Shown: positions 10,021 through 18,259 of the stretch, piece after piece
Numbering within the stretch: position 1 is the stretch's first letter
Layout of the letters: every line of letters begins with the position of its first letter
Source: Limnobaculum zhutongyuii
GTDB lineage: Bacteria > Pseudomonadota > Gammaproteobacteria > Enterobacterales > Enterobacteriaceae
NCBI RefSeq assembly: GCF_004295645.1
Contig: NZ_CP034752.1
Coordinates: forward strand, 4,310,001-4,374,000
DNA length: 64,000 nucleotides
Direction of reading: 5' to 3'
Notes under the pieces: model-generated
Told to the model about the DNA's origin: nothing
Databases searched by the model: none
What the model saw: only the letters and a program-made list of their open reading frames with translations
Made by a program: the position numbers and the translations under genes

Positions 10021-10665
10021 ATGAAATCTGGAATTTCCGGCACACTCTTTTTAGTGCTGATGTTAAGTTCTGTGTCATTTGCAGCTCAGGAGAATCTGCC
10101 TCCTCCATCAACGGAATCAACCGCCACTGAACCCGCTGTAGCTCCCTATCTTAGAGAAGATGCCCCTTCATTTAGTCTGACGATTGCTCAGTTCAGAGAA
10201 AAATTCTCAACCGCCAATCCTACTCTGCCATTAGGGGAATATAAGACCATCAAAACGCTGGAGGTCAAATCTCCCCTGCTTCGCGCTGCCAGTCGGATTA
10301 ACAGCACGCTGTACTCTTCCGTGGCTATTGATAAAAGCCAACGCACCATTAAAAGTTTACAACTGACTTATCTGCCCCCCATTCCATCAGAAGAAAAAAC
10401 AGAGAAGCCAGAAGAGATTGCTAAAGCAGAAAAGGCAAACAAAGCAGTGCTAATCAGCTATATGAGCGCATTTATCAATTTGTTTGAACCCACATTATCA
10501 GCAGAAAAGTGCCAAAAGAAATCCATTGAACTGCTGGAAAAGGGCAAAGGAGCGTCCTTCTATCAACAAACTGAAGGGACATTGCGTTTTGTTATAGCCG
10601 ATCATCGTGAAAAAGGTATAACATTCGCTATTGAACCGATTAAGCTGTCGCTATCTGACAAGTAA
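10021..10665 (+). CDS. yiiQ: YiiQ-like periplasmic protein (DUF1454)
   Basis: This is an uncharacterised secreted protein that lies between fpr and tpiA in Enterobacterales. I chose the ATG at 10021 because it gives a clean signal peptide (MKSGIS, a hydrophobic core, then SVSFAA before Gln-Glu, about 24 residues); in-frame starts at 9979 (GTG), 9988 and 9997 would add a polar extension. The mature part begins with a Pro/Thr-rich stretch, followed by FREKFSTANP and repeated short basic/acidic helices; one Cys is visible late in the protein. No catalytic motif was seen. Function is unknown; identity rests on position and general form. Confidence 0.75.
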   Translation: MKSGISGTLFLVLMLSSVSFAAQENLPPPSTESTATEPAVAPYLREDAPSFSLTIAQFREKFSTANPTLPLGEYKTIKTLEVKSPLLRAASRINSTLYSSVAIDKSQRTIKSLQLTYLPPIPSEEKTEKPEEIAKAEKANKAVLISYMSAFINLFEPTLSAEKCQKKSIELLEKGKGASFYQQTEGTLRFVIADHREKGITFAIEPIKLSLSDK

Positions 10666-10838
10666 TTCATAGAAAATAAGATACGCCGCTAACAACGAAT
10701 AAAAGCTAAACCCTAAGCATTAAGTCGTTCTATACTATGGAACAAATTGATATTGGCACTAACGCACTATCAAATGCTTTAAGTCACTAACTCACTGTAA
10801 TGAAAGTTATTACCGTATAATCTGATTGGAGAAAAAAC

Positions 10839-11606
10839 ATGCGTCATCCATTAGTTATGGGAAACTGGAAACTCAACGGCAGCAGACATATGGTCAACGA
10901 ACTGATCGATGGCCTGCGTAAAGAAGTCAGCAGTGTAGATGGTTGTGATATTGCGATTGCTCCACCATTTATTTATCTGGATCAGGCAAAACACCAGGCT
11001 TCTGGTAGTCATATTATGCTGGGTGCTCAAAACGTTGATATCAACCTTTCAGGTGCATTCACCGGCGAAACGTCAGCCAATATGCTAAAAGACATTGGCA
11101 TGAAATACGTCATTATCGGTCACTCAGAGCGTCGTACTTATCACAAAGAAAGCGACGAAGTGATAGCTGAGAAATTTGCCGTTGTAAAAGAAGCTGGCTT
11201 AATTCCTGTGCTGTGCATCGGTGAAACTGAAGCAGAAAACGAAGCCGGTCAAACCGAAGCCGTTTGTGCGAAACAACTGGATGCCGTATTGAAAACTATG
11301 GGTGCGCCAGCGTTTGGAAACAGCGTGATTGCTTATGAACCTGTTTGGGCAATTGGCACCGGTAAATCAGCAACACCTGCTCAGGCACAAGCCGTTCACA
11401 AATTCATCCGTGATCATATTGCCAAGCATGATGCCAAAGTGGCTGCTCAAGTGATTATCCAGTACGGCGGTTCTGTTAATGCCAGCAACGCTGCGGAATT
11501 ATTCTCTCAGCCGGACATTGATGGAGCTCTGGTTGGCGGTGCATCATTAAAAGCCGATGCTTTTGCGGTAATCGTTAAAGCGGCGGCGGCAGCTAAAAAA
11601 GCATAA
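10839..11606 (+). CDS. tpiA: Triosephosphate isomerase
   Basis: This enzyme interconverts dihydroxyacetone phosphate and glyceraldehyde 3-phosphate in glycolysis and gluconeogenesis. The 255-residue TIM barrel shows Lys11 in GNWKLNG, the electrophilic His in IGHSERR (residues 94-100), the catalytic Glu in AYEPVWAIGTGKSATP (about 166-180), and the phosphate-binding GGSVN and GALVGGASLK loops. GGAG lies ten bases before the ATG. A TATAAT at 10816-10821 implies a very short leader. It is a single-gene unit facing pfkA, with a shared terminator. Confidence 0.98.
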   Translation: MRHPLVMGNWKLNGSRHMVNELIDGLRKEVSSVDGCDIAIAPPFIYLDQAKHQASGSHIMLGAQNVDINLSGAFTGETSANMLKDIGMKYVIIGHSERRTYHKESDEVIAEKFAVVKEAGLIPVLCIGETEAENEAGQTEAVCAKQLDAVLKTMGAPAFGNSVIAYEPVWAIGTGKSATPAQAQAVHKFIRDHIAKHDAKVAAQVIIQYGGSVNASNAAELFSQPDIDGALVGGASLKADAFAVIVKAAAAAKKA

Positions 11607-11622
11607 CCTCTTTTTTATTCAT

Positions 11623-11651
11623 AAAAAAACCCGGATATTCCGGGTTTTTTT
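11623..11651. terminator. Bidirectional terminator between tpiA and pfkA
   Basis: A 12-bp inverted repeat (seven A then CCCGG, with CCGGG then seven T) and a five-base ATATT loop lie between the convergent tpiA and pfkA stop codons. The U-tract is good on both strands. Confidence 0.9.
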
Positions 11652-11677
11652 GTCACGATAAATATGCTCAGACGGAA

Positions 11678-12640
11678 TTAGAACAGCTCTTTTGCCGTCT
11701 TCAACCAGTCGCTCTTAAACGGACGCTTCATATTTTCAATAGCATCAATAATATCGTGATGAACCATCTTCTCATTCTGAATGCCCACGCAGCGACCACC
11801 ATGACCTTCCAGCAGTAAGTCAATGGCATAAGCGCCCATACGGGAAGCTAAAATACGATCGTAAGGCACCGGCGACCCACCACGTTGAATGTGGCCCAGC
11901 ACGGTGGCACGCGTATCACGATGGGTTTTTTCCTGAATATATCTGGCCAGTTCATCGATATCACAAATGTGTTCGGTGATAGCCACGATTGCATGTTTCT
12001 TACCTTTGCCAATACCGGCCATGATCTCTTTTACCAGCTCATCGCGATCGAATTCAATTTCAGGTAAAACGATAAATTCACAACCACCAGCAATGGCCGC
12101 AGCCAGAGTCAAATCACCGCAGTGACGGCCCATGACTTCAACAATCGAGATACGTTGGTGAGATGAAGAGGTATCACGCAGGCGGTCAATAGCTTCAACC
12201 ACAGTACCCAGCGCAGTAAAGAAACCGATGGTGTAGTCGGTACCGGCTACGTCGTTATCGATAGTTCCTGGTAAACCAATACATGGGAAACCACGCTCTG
12301 TCAGCAATTTCGCTCCCATATAGGAACCATCACCACCAATAACCACCAGCGCGTCGATATTTCTGCGTCTCAGGTTCTCTATCGCAACTTCACGAATGGC
12401 AGGATCTCTAAATTCCGGATAACGAACAGAACCCAGGAAGGTACCACCACGGTTAATAACGTCAGATACACTATAGCGATCTAACTGTTCCATGCGATCT
12501 TCACACAGCCCCTGATAGCCATCGTAAATACCAACAACTTCCAATCCCTGAGAAAGAGCAGCACGTACAACACCACGGATTGCCGCATTCATTCCCGGTG
12601 CATCACCACCACTCGTTAAAACGCCGATTCTTTTGATCAT
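11678..12640 (-). CDS. pfkA: 6-phosphofructokinase I
   Basis: PfkA makes fructose 1,6-bisphosphate from fructose 6-phosphate and ATP, the committed step of glycolysis. The start at 12640 gives MIKRIGVLTSGGDAPGMNAAIRG and exactly 320 residues, the E. coli length, after an AGAGGTGGTC ribosome site; the frame stays open upstream to 12754, but that part does not resemble PfkA. The ATP-site GGDGSYMGA loop, the catalytic PGTIDND (Asp near 127) and MGRHCG are all present. A Cra-like operator lies upstream. Confidence 0.97.
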   Translation of the reverse strand: MIKRIGVLTSGGDAPGMNAAIRGVVRAALSQGLEVVGIYDGYQGLCEDRMEQLDRYSVSDVINRGGTFLGSVRYPEFRDPAIREVAIENLRRRNIDALVVIGGDGSYMGAKLLTERGFPCIGLPGTIDNDVAGTDYTIGFFTALGTVVEAIDRLRDTSSSHQRISIVEVMGRHCGDLTLAAAIAGGCEFIVLPEIEFDRDELVKEIMAGIGKGKKHAIVAITEHICDIDELARYIQEKTHRDTRATVLGHIQRGGSPVPYDRILASRMGAYAIDLLLEGHGGRCVGIQNEKMVHHDIIDAIENMKRPFKSDWLKTAKELF

Positions 12641-12982
12641 GACCACCTCTAAACTGACAGATGTTATTTTAGATATCGTTCCACGAAATGCCATGCCTTG
12701 CATGACGGTGAAACATAGTGAGCCGTCAGGCTCGTGGTTATCAATTAAATGCACCGGGCGAATTATGTAGGGTAATCCCCGGGCTTTAATCCTGTTGACT
12801 ACATTTCAGACTAATGTCTGCTGACTTTGATGTATCAGTATAGCAAACATGATTTGCTGAATTGATTCAGTTTAAGTTAAAAACGGTAATAATTAATATA
12901 GATAAAAGAATTATTTTTTTATCGTCCCGAAATAAGTTTCTGCTAATGGGTAATCTGACTCATTCTCAAGCGGAGATCACCT
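12641..12982. other. pfkA-fieF intergenic region
   Basis: This 342-base stretch holds the pfkA leader, promoter and Cra-type operator (listed separately). It also contains a small GAGCCGTCAGGCTC hairpin near 12720 in the leader. The rest, up to the fieF stop, is AT-rich with no convincing ORF. Confidence 0.6.
12837..12871 (-). promoter_or_regulatory. pfkA promoter region with Cra (FruR)-type operator
   Basis: The minus-strand hexamer TATACT (12837-12842) is a good -10. The palindrome CTGAATTGATTCAG (12857-12870, preceded by G on the plus strand) matches the Cra consensus GCTGAATCGNTTCAGC except at the centre and last base, and would cover the -35 position. Cra is a known repressor of pfkA in E. 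coli, so binding here would shut down glycolysis during growth on gluconeogenic carbon. Implied leader: about 190 bases. Confidence 0.72.
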
Positions 12983-13861
12983 TCAGGATACCATCACGGA
13001 ACAAGGGTCCTGATGGATAATAACCTCTGAGTTGGGAAAACGTTTTAATATATCCTGCTCTACATCATCGGCAATTTTATGCGCATCAATCAGTGGTAGC
13101 TCGTCTGCCATTTCCACATGCAGTTGAATAAAACGAGTGGGGCCTGATTGGCGGGTACGGAGATCGTGAGCCCCCATGATACCCGGCTTCGACAGTGCAA
13201 TATCCATAATCTCCTGCCGTTCTTCGTCCGGTAATGCTCTGTCCAACAGTGTTTGCACCGCATCATAGGCCATCGTTAATGCACTATATAAAATGTAGCA
13301 GCCGATACCTAAAGCAAAGATCGCATCCGCATGCAAGAAGCCATAAAGGCTCAAACCTAATGCCGCCAGAATAGCCCCATTCATAAAGATATCTGACTGA
13401 TAATGTAGCATATCAGCACGAATCGCCTGACTTTGCGTTTTTCTTACCACCCAACGCTGAAAAGTCACTAAACCAATGGTACTCATTAATGAAATAACGG
13501 TAACCACAATACCAATACCGGCAGATTTTATCGGTTGAGGATTGAGCAGATGTTGGAAACCGGTCAAAAACAGGAAAATAGCCGAGCCGCTAATAAACAT
13601 ACTTTGGGCTAATGCAGCTAAAGACTCCGCTTTACCATGGCCAAATGTGTGCTGATGGTCAGCAGGCTGTAAAGCATAACGCACGACCAGCAGGTTAGTG
13701 ACAGAAGCGGCAATATCTACCATGGAATCAACCAACGCCGCCAGCAAACTGACAGATCCGGTAAGCCACCAGGCTGCAATTTTTACTAACAGTAACACTG
13801 ATGCCACACTTGCCGCGCAGATTGCTGCTGTTTTAACTAGTCGTCCATACTGATCGCTCAC
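12983..13861 (-). CDS. fieF: FieF cation-efflux pump (CDF family)
   Basis: FieF is a proton-coupled inner-membrane exporter of ferrous iron and zinc. I place the start at a GTG (13861) preceded by CAGGAGCAAC, giving VSDQYGRLVK and 292 residues, close to E. coli (300). The open frame continues to 13987, but that part overlaps the cpxP 3' terminator. Six hydrophobic segments are visible. The zinc/iron site pairs DSMVD and HTFGHGKAE; a second metal site HYQSD follows, and the C-terminal cytosolic domain carries the HDLRTRQSG and QLHVEM motifs. Confidence 0.93.
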   Translation of the reverse strand: MSDQYGRLVKTAAICAASVASVLLLVKIAAWWLTGSVSLLAALVDSMVDIAASVTNLLVVRYALQPADHQHTFGHGKAESLAALAQSMFISGSAIFLFLTGFQHLLNPQPIKSAGIGIVVTVISLMSTIGLVTFQRWVVRKTQSQAIRADMLHYQSDIFMNGAILAALGLSLYGFLHADAIFALGIGCYILYSALTMAYDAVQTLLDRALPDEERQEIMDIALSKPGIMGAHDLRTRQSGPTRFIQLHVEMADELPLIDAHKIADDVEQDILKRFPNSEVIIHQDPCSVMVS

Positions 13862-13917
13862 GTTCTGTTGCTCCTGAATACTATCAGTCAAAGCAGTTAG
13901 TATAGCGATTTTTGGGC

Positions 13918-13977
13918 AAAAAAAACCCCGCCGTCTATGGCGGGGAAGACATGGATGGTGTCTAAGGCAAGGAAAAA
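13918..13977 (-). ncRNA. cpxQ: CpxQ-like sRNA from the cpxP 3'UTR, with its terminator
   Basis: In the cpxP 3'UTR the minus strand reads TTTTTCCTTGCCTTAGACA, then CCATCCATGTCTTCCCCGCC, a 7-bp hairpin (13926-13932 with 13939-13945) and a T-run. As I recall, this closely follows CpxQ of Salmonella and E. coli: the UUUUCCUUGCC and AGACACCAUCC seed regions and a UGUCUUCCCC stretch leading into the terminator. CpxQ is released by RNase E, uses Hfq and represses envelope-protein mRNAs during Cpx stress. The 5' end at 13977 is set by the seed; processing is inferred. Confidence 0.8.
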
Positions 13978-14028
13978 CATACATCATAGGATTTACTACA
14001 TACGACTACTTACAACTACATACTCTTA

Positions 14029-14574
14029 CTACTGGGGATCCGATTCATCATATTTGCGCATCTGGTCTAAGTGATGCTGCATCATCTCCATCCTTTCAGA
14101 ATGGTTATGATTGAATATCTTTTGCTGCTCTGGCGTTAACAAACTATAAAACTGGTGGTTAACCCGGGCTAAAGCAACCTGTCTTTCAACCTGTGCTTTA
14201 GCAATAACCTCAGCCTGTGCACGCGCTACATCTTCATCAAATTTGTCGGCAATGATTAACTTATGCATTGCTTCCATGTTATCCCGGTACATCTGTGGCA
14301 TAACATCATGGTAATTTTGTCTTATCAGGTCTCGCATCTGCTGGCGTTGTTTAGCGGTTAACTTCAACCCTTCAAACAAACCGTGCTGGCGCATAACCTC
14401 AGTCTTCATCACTTCGCCGCTATTCGCGGGAGAAACCGAACTAAAACAAGCTTCCGTCTCTGTACAATTTACTGGTTCAGTTGGAGCTTCAGCGTTTTTT
14501 GTGTCTGCGGCCAACACTGTTGATGTACTCAGTGCTAACATTGATGCCATAATTAATACATTAGCTTTATGCAT
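14029..14574 (-). CDS. cpxP: CpxP periplasmic Cpx-pathway inhibitor and chaperone
   Basis: CpxP is a periplasmic Spy-like dimer that dampens CpxA signalling and delivers misfolded proteins to DegP. The start at 14574 (MHKANVLIMASML, preceded by GGAGAAGGTG) gives 181 residues with a standard signal peptide ending near VLAA. A start at 14595 is also open but has no good ribosome site. Both LTxxQ signatures are present (LTAKQRQQMRDLI and LTPEQQKIF). The gene is divergent from cpxRA across a CpxR box, and its 3'UTR carries the CpxQ-like RNA. A CTETEACF segment near the mature N-terminus adds two Cys. Confidence 0.9.
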   Translation of the reverse strand: MHKANVLIMASMLALSTSTVLAADTKNAEAPTEPVNCTETEACFSSVSPANSGEVMKTEVMRQHGLFEGLKLTAKQRQQMRDLIRQNYHDVMPQMYRDNMEAMHKLIIADKFDEDVARAQAEVIAKAQVERQVALARVNHQFYSLLTPEQQKIFNHNHSERMEMMQHHLDQMRKYDESDPQ

Positions 14575-14653
14575 CACCTTCTCCGCAAACTTCACCGTAT
14601 TGAACCGATGTAGAGAAGTCTACCCGAGCGGATGAAAACTAGCGTCAGTGCTT

Positions 14654-14668
14654 GTAAATGTGTGTAAA
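14654..14668. promoter_or_regulatory. CpxR-binding box between cpxP and cpxRA
   Basis: GTAAA-TGTGT-GTAAA is an exact match to the CpxR consensus GTAAA-N5-GTAAA. It lies 80 bases before the cpxP start and 53 bases before cpxR, placing both divergent transcripts under phospho-CpxR as in E. coli. Confidence 0.9.
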
Positions 14669-14720
14669 GTCATGGATTAGCGCCACCTATTCGAGTAATT
14701 TTGCTTCCGGAGGAAACACT

Positions 14721-15419
14721 ATGAGTAAAATATTGCTTGTTGATGACGATCGTGAAATCACGTCATTGCTGGAAGAGTTACTGGAGCTGGAAGGGTTTGA
14801 CGTTGTTGTTGCTTATGATGGCGAACAAGCAATAAACATGATGGATGACACGATTGACCTGCTTCTGCTGGATATCATGATGCCAAAGAAAAATGGTATC
14901 GATACGCTAAAAGAGCTACGCCAGAATTATCAAACACCGGTGATAATGCTCACTGCCCGCGGTAGCGAGCTGGATAGAGTATTAGGGCTGGAGCTGGGTG
15001 CAGATGACTATCTGCCTAAGCCATTTAACGATCGCGAGCTGATAGCGCGTATCCGCGCTATTTTACGACGTTCCAACTGGAGCGAACAACAGCAAGAACC
15101 TGAAGTCAGTTCCAATACGCTACAGGTGGATAAACTGCGTTTAAATCCTGGACGTCAGGAAGCCAGCTTCGATGGGCAAACCCTCGATCTGACCGGTACT
15201 GAGTTCACTCTGCTTTACTTATTAGCTCAACGTTTGGGCCAAGTGGTTTCCCGCGAATATTTAAGTCAGGAAGTACTGGGTAAACGCTTAACGCCATTCG
15301 ATCGCGCTATCGATATGCATATCTCCAACCTCAGACGTAAATTGCCAGAACGTCACGACGGCTTACCCTGGTTTAAAACTCTGCGTGGTCGCGGTTATCT
15401 GATGGTCACTGCGACATGA
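14721..15419 (+). CDS. cpxR: CpxR envelope-stress response regulator
   Basis: CpxR is an OmpR-family transcription factor activated by CpxA in response to envelope stress. The start at 14721 follows GGAGGAAACACT and gives MSKILLVDDDRE and 232 residues, the E. coli length; the upstream open frame (from 14658) crosses the CpxR box and is not coding. The receiver domain has the acidic pocket DDD at residues 8-10, phospho-acceptor Asp near 51 (LLLLDIMMPKKNG), Thr in MLTARG and Lys in LPKPF. The winged-helix DNA-binding domain ends in WFKTLRGRGYLM. Its stop overlaps the cpxA start. Confidence 0.97.
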   Translation: MSKILLVDDDREITSLLEELLELEGFDVVVAYDGEQAINMMDDTIDLLLLDIMMPKKNGIDTLKELRQNYQTPVIMLTARGSELDRVLGLELGADDYLPKPFNDRELIARIRAILRRSNWSEQQQEPEVSSNTLQVDKLRLNPGRQEASFDGQTLDLTGTEFTLLYLLAQRLGQVVSREYLSQEVLGKRLTPFDRAIDMHISNLRRKLPERHDGLPWFKTLRGRGYLMVTAT

Positions 15420-16795
15420 TTACTTTCAATAGCCTGACAACCCGCATTTTCGCCATATTCTGGCTCACTCTGACCTTAGTGGTCATGGTGGTCCTGATGG
15501 TTCCTAAACTTGACTCCCGTCAGCTAGCCGCTCTGCTGGACAGTGAGCGGCGTCAGGGAACCATGCTGGAGCAACACGTTGAAGCTGAACTGGCCAGTAC
15601 GCCTAACAGCGATTTGATGTGGTGGCGCAGGCTATTGCAGGCTATTGAAAAGTGGTCCCCCCCTGGTCAGCGTATGTTGCTGGTCACCAGCGAAGGCCGA
15701 ATTGTCGGCATCCTGAAACGCAATGAAATGCAGATGGTGCGAAACTTTATTGGTCAGGCTGACAATGCTGACTATCCGATGAAGAAGAAATACGGCCTGC
15801 TGGAGATGGTTGGCCCTTTTTCTGTTCGCGATAGAGAAGAGCACTATCAGTTGTATTTAATGCGCCCGGCAACCAGCCCACAGTCAGACTTTATCAACCT
15901 GCTATTTGACCGTCCGCTGTTGTTGCTCGCCGTTACCATGGTTATCAGTATACCGCTGTTGCTCTGGCTGGCCTGGAGTCTGGCTAAGCCCGCTCGCAAG
16001 CTAAAACGGGCCGCTGATGAAGTGGCCAGAGGCAACCTGAAGGAATCGCCCGAACTTGAGTTTGGTCCACTGGAGTTCCGCGCAGCGGGTGCCAGCTTTA
16101 ACCAAATGGTGAATGGGCTGGACCGTATGGTAAAAGCCCAGCAGAGATTAATCTCCGATATTTCTCATGAATTAAGAACACCGCTAACACGTCTGCAGCT
16201 GGCGACGGCATTAATGAGACGCCGCCATGGTGAGTCTAAAGAGTTGGTTCGAATAGAAACCGAAGCACAGCGGCTGGACCATATGATCAACCATCTGCTG
16301 GATCTGTCACGTAATCAATATAAAAGCGAAATCGCCAGAGAGCGCCTGTTGGCAAATGAACTTTGGGCTGATGTTCTCGATAACGCTAAATTTGAAGCTG
16401 AACATACCGATAAAAAGCTGGAAATTGCCGTTCCCCCTGGCCCATGGCCAATTTTTGGTAATCGGGCAGCACTGGACAGTGCATTAGAGAACGTGATTCG
16501 TAACGCTTTTCGATACTCCAACAACCATATCGTTGTGACTTTCAACTGTAACGAGCAGGGCGTTGAAATTCATGTCGATGACGACGGTCCGGGTGTAGCA
16601 GAAGAGGATCGTGAACAAATTTTCCGACCGTTTTATCGTACTGATGAAGCACGAGATCGTAATTCCGGCGGCTCTGGCCTCGGTTTAGCCATTGTAGAAT
16701 CGGCAATTAGCCAACATGGCGGCTGGGCTAAAGCAGAAAAGAGTCCATTAGGCGGGCTACGCCTGATAATTTGGCTACCTCTTTACGTTCGCTAG
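15416..16795 (+). CDS. cpxA: CpxA sensor histidine kinase
   Basis: CpxA is the inner-membrane kinase/phosphatase that senses envelope misfolding and controls CpxR. The 459 residues comprise a first transmembrane helix (about 10-30), a periplasmic sensor domain, a second helix (about 163-185), a HAMP linker, the H-box DISHELRTPLTRL with the phospho-His near residue 248, and the ATP-binding N, G1 and G2 boxes (NVIRNAFRYS, DDDGPGV, GGSGLGLAIV). It overlaps cpxR by ATGA, which fits a two-gene operon. A short perfect palindrome surrounds its stop codon (16789-16804). Confidence 0.97.
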   Translation: MITFNSLTTRIFAIFWLTLTLVVMVVLMVPKLDSRQLAALLDSERRQGTMLEQHVEAELASTPNSDLMWWRRLLQAIEKWSPPGQRMLLVTSEGRIVGILKRNEMQMVRNFIGQADNADYPMKKKYGLLEMVGPFSVRDREEHYQLYLMRPATSPQSDFINLLFDRPLLLLAVTMVISIPLLLWLAWSLAKPARKLKRAADEVARGNLKESPELEFGPLEFRAAGASFNQMVNGLDRMVKAQQRLISDISHELRTPLTRLQLATALMRRRHGESKELVRIETEAQRLDHMINHLLDLSRNQYKSEIARERLLANELWADVLDNAKFEAEHTDKKLEIAVPPGPWPIFGNRAALDSALENVIRNAFRYSNNHIVVTFNCNEQGVEIHVDDDGPGVAEEDREQIFRPFYRTDEARDRNSGGSGLGLAIVESAISQHGGWAKAEKSPLGGLRLIIWLPLYVR

Positions 16796-16848
16796 TTCTA
16801 GCGAGATTCAATATCTGCTATTCTGCGCCTCTCTGAATTGGGGGGCGC

Positions 16849-17322
16849 ATGCTAAATATCGTTTTATTTGAACCAGAAATACCACCAAACACTGGCAATA
16901 TTATCCGCCTGTGTGCAAATACCGGATTCCAGTTACATCTGATAGAACCCCTGGGTTTTACCTGGGATGATAAACGTCTGCGCCGCGCTGGTCTGGATTA
17001 TCATGAGTTTACCGCTATCAAACGCCATAAAAATTATCAGGCATTTGTAGCTAACGAAAATCCTGCCCGATTATTTGCTTTGACCACTAAAGGAACGCCG
17101 GCCCACAGCGCGGTTTCCTATCAGCCTGGTGACTACTTACTCTTTGGTCCGGAAACCCGCGGCTTACCCACAGAAATACTGGATAGTCTGCCAAAAGAGC
17201 AAAAAATTCGCATTCCTATGCAACCAGACAGCCGCAGTATGAACCTGTCAAATGCCGTATCGGTGGTGGTGTATGAAGCCTGGAGACAATTAGGTTATCA
17301 GGGAGCGCTGCATCGGGAGTAG
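16849..17322 (+). CDS. trmL: tRNA (cytidine(34)-2'-O)-methyltransferase TrmL
   Basis: TrmL is a SPOUT-family enzyme that 2'-O-methylates the wobble base of tRNA-Leu. The 157-residue product begins MLNIVLFEPEIPPNTGNIIRLCANTG and has the trefoil-knot SAM-binding motifs LLFGPETRGLP and the C-terminal MNLSNAVSVVVYEAWRQ; this matches the E. coli protein (157). It lies 53 bases after cpxA. In E. coli trmL also neighbours cysE but is far from cpxA, so the cpx-trmL junction is a difference from that genome. Confidence 0.95.
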   Translation: MLNIVLFEPEIPPNTGNIIRLCANTGFQLHLIEPLGFTWDDKRLRRAGLDYHEFTAIKRHKNYQAFVANENPARLFALTTKGTPAHSAVSYQPGDYLLFGPETRGLPTEILDSLPKEQKIRIPMQPDSRSMNLSNAVSVVVYEAWRQLGYQGALHRE

Positions 17323-17325
17323 AAA

Positions 17326-17347
17326 CTGACCGGAAAAGTCCGGTCAG
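17326..17347. terminator. Hairpin between convergent trmL and cysE
   Basis: A perfect 9-bp inverted repeat CTGACCGGA / TCCGGTCAG with an AAAG loop lies between the two stop codons. The downstream U-tract is weak on both sides, so it is a terminator mainly by position. Confidence 0.5.
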
Positions 17348-17383
17348 CTAAAATAAACGTTTGAACAGTTCTGATGGAAATGG

Positions 17384-18202
17384 CTAATCATCAACCGGGA
17401 GATCGATATCCCCCTTCAAGCCATTAAAGCTTTGATCCATTTCCATTGAAGGCTTATCGCAGCCTGAGCGCCCAACAATTCGGGCCGGTACACCCGCTAC
17501 AGTGGTATAAGGCGGTACTGCTTGTAGCACTACAGAGCCCGCACCAATTTTGGCACCTCTTCCCACTTCAATATTGCCAAGAATTTTAGCGCCTGCACCA
17601 ATCATCACCCCCTCACGGATCTTAGGATGACGATCGCCCCCTTCTTTCCCGGTACCACCCAGCGTAACGGATTGAAGAATAGACACATCATTATCCACAA
17701 CGGCGGTTTCGCCAATCACAATGCCGGTTGCGTGGTCCAACATAATACCGTGGCCAATACGGGCCGCCGGATGAATATCAACGCCAAACACCACAGAGAC
17801 CTGATTTTGCAGATAAATCGCCAGCGCTTTACGATTTTGCTGCCATAACCAATGACCCACGCGATAGGCCTGCAACGCATGGAAACCTTTAAGATAAAGT
17901 AGCGGAGTTGAGTATTTATCAACGGCAGGGTCACGCTGACGCACCGCCAAAATATCACGAGCAGCAGATTCAACAATAGAATTGTCAGACTGAATTGCCG
18001 CTTCAATAATTTCCCGCACGGAAATAGCCGGCATGGTGGCACTGGCCAATTTATTAGCCAGAATATAGCTCAGGGCATTCCCCAGAAACTCATGGTTCAA
18101 CAGTGTCGAATGAAAGAAACTGGCAAGGATAGGTTCACAATCAACCAGTTTTCGCGCTTCAACTTTTATCTCATTCCAGACCTGCATTGACTCTGATGAC
18201 AT
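17384..18202 (-). CDS. cysE: Serine O-acetyltransferase
   Basis: CysE makes O-acetylserine from serine and acetyl-CoA, the first committed step of cysteine synthesis, and is feedback-inhibited by cysteine. The 272 residues equal the E. coli family length. An N-terminal helical domain is followed by the hexapeptide-repeat left-handed beta helix (AARIGHGIMLDHATGIVIG to GAGAKILGNIEVGRGAKIGAGSVVL), with the catalytic DH pair in MLDHATG. The C-terminal tail, which docks into CysK, ends in Val-Asp-Asp rather than the usual Gly-Ile-type end, which may matter for that interaction. It lies 57 bases after gpsA. Confidence 0.95.
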   Translation of the reverse strand: MSSESMQVWNEIKVEARKLVDCEPILASFFHSTLLNHEFLGNALSYILANKLASATMPAISVREIIEAAIQSDNSIVESAARDILAVRQRDPAVDKYSTPLLYLKGFHALQAYRVGHWLWQQNRKALAIYLQNQVSVVFGVDIHPAARIGHGIMLDHATGIVIGETAVVDNDVSILQSVTLGGTGKEGGDRHPKIREGVMIGAGAKILGNIEVGRGAKIGAGSVVLQAVPPYTTVAGVPARIVGRSGCDKPSMEMDQSFNGLKGDIDLPVDD

Positions 18203-18259
18203 TTTCCAGCTCCTGCTTACACCTCTGGTTCCAATAAAAACAATGGATACTGATGGTAA

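Noticed and set aside
12641..12754. N-terminal extension of pfkA by 38 codons
   Set aside because: The extension has no PfkA similarity; the start at 12640 has a strong ribosome site and gives the E. coli length.
13862..13987. N-terminal extension of fieF
   Set aside because: It runs through the cpxP 3' terminator and CpxQ-like RNA; the GTG at 13861 with CAGGAG fits the family.
14658..14720. N-terminal extension of cpxR
   Set aside because: It crosses the CpxR box and precedes the GGAGGA site; MSKILLVDDD at 14721 matches CpxR.
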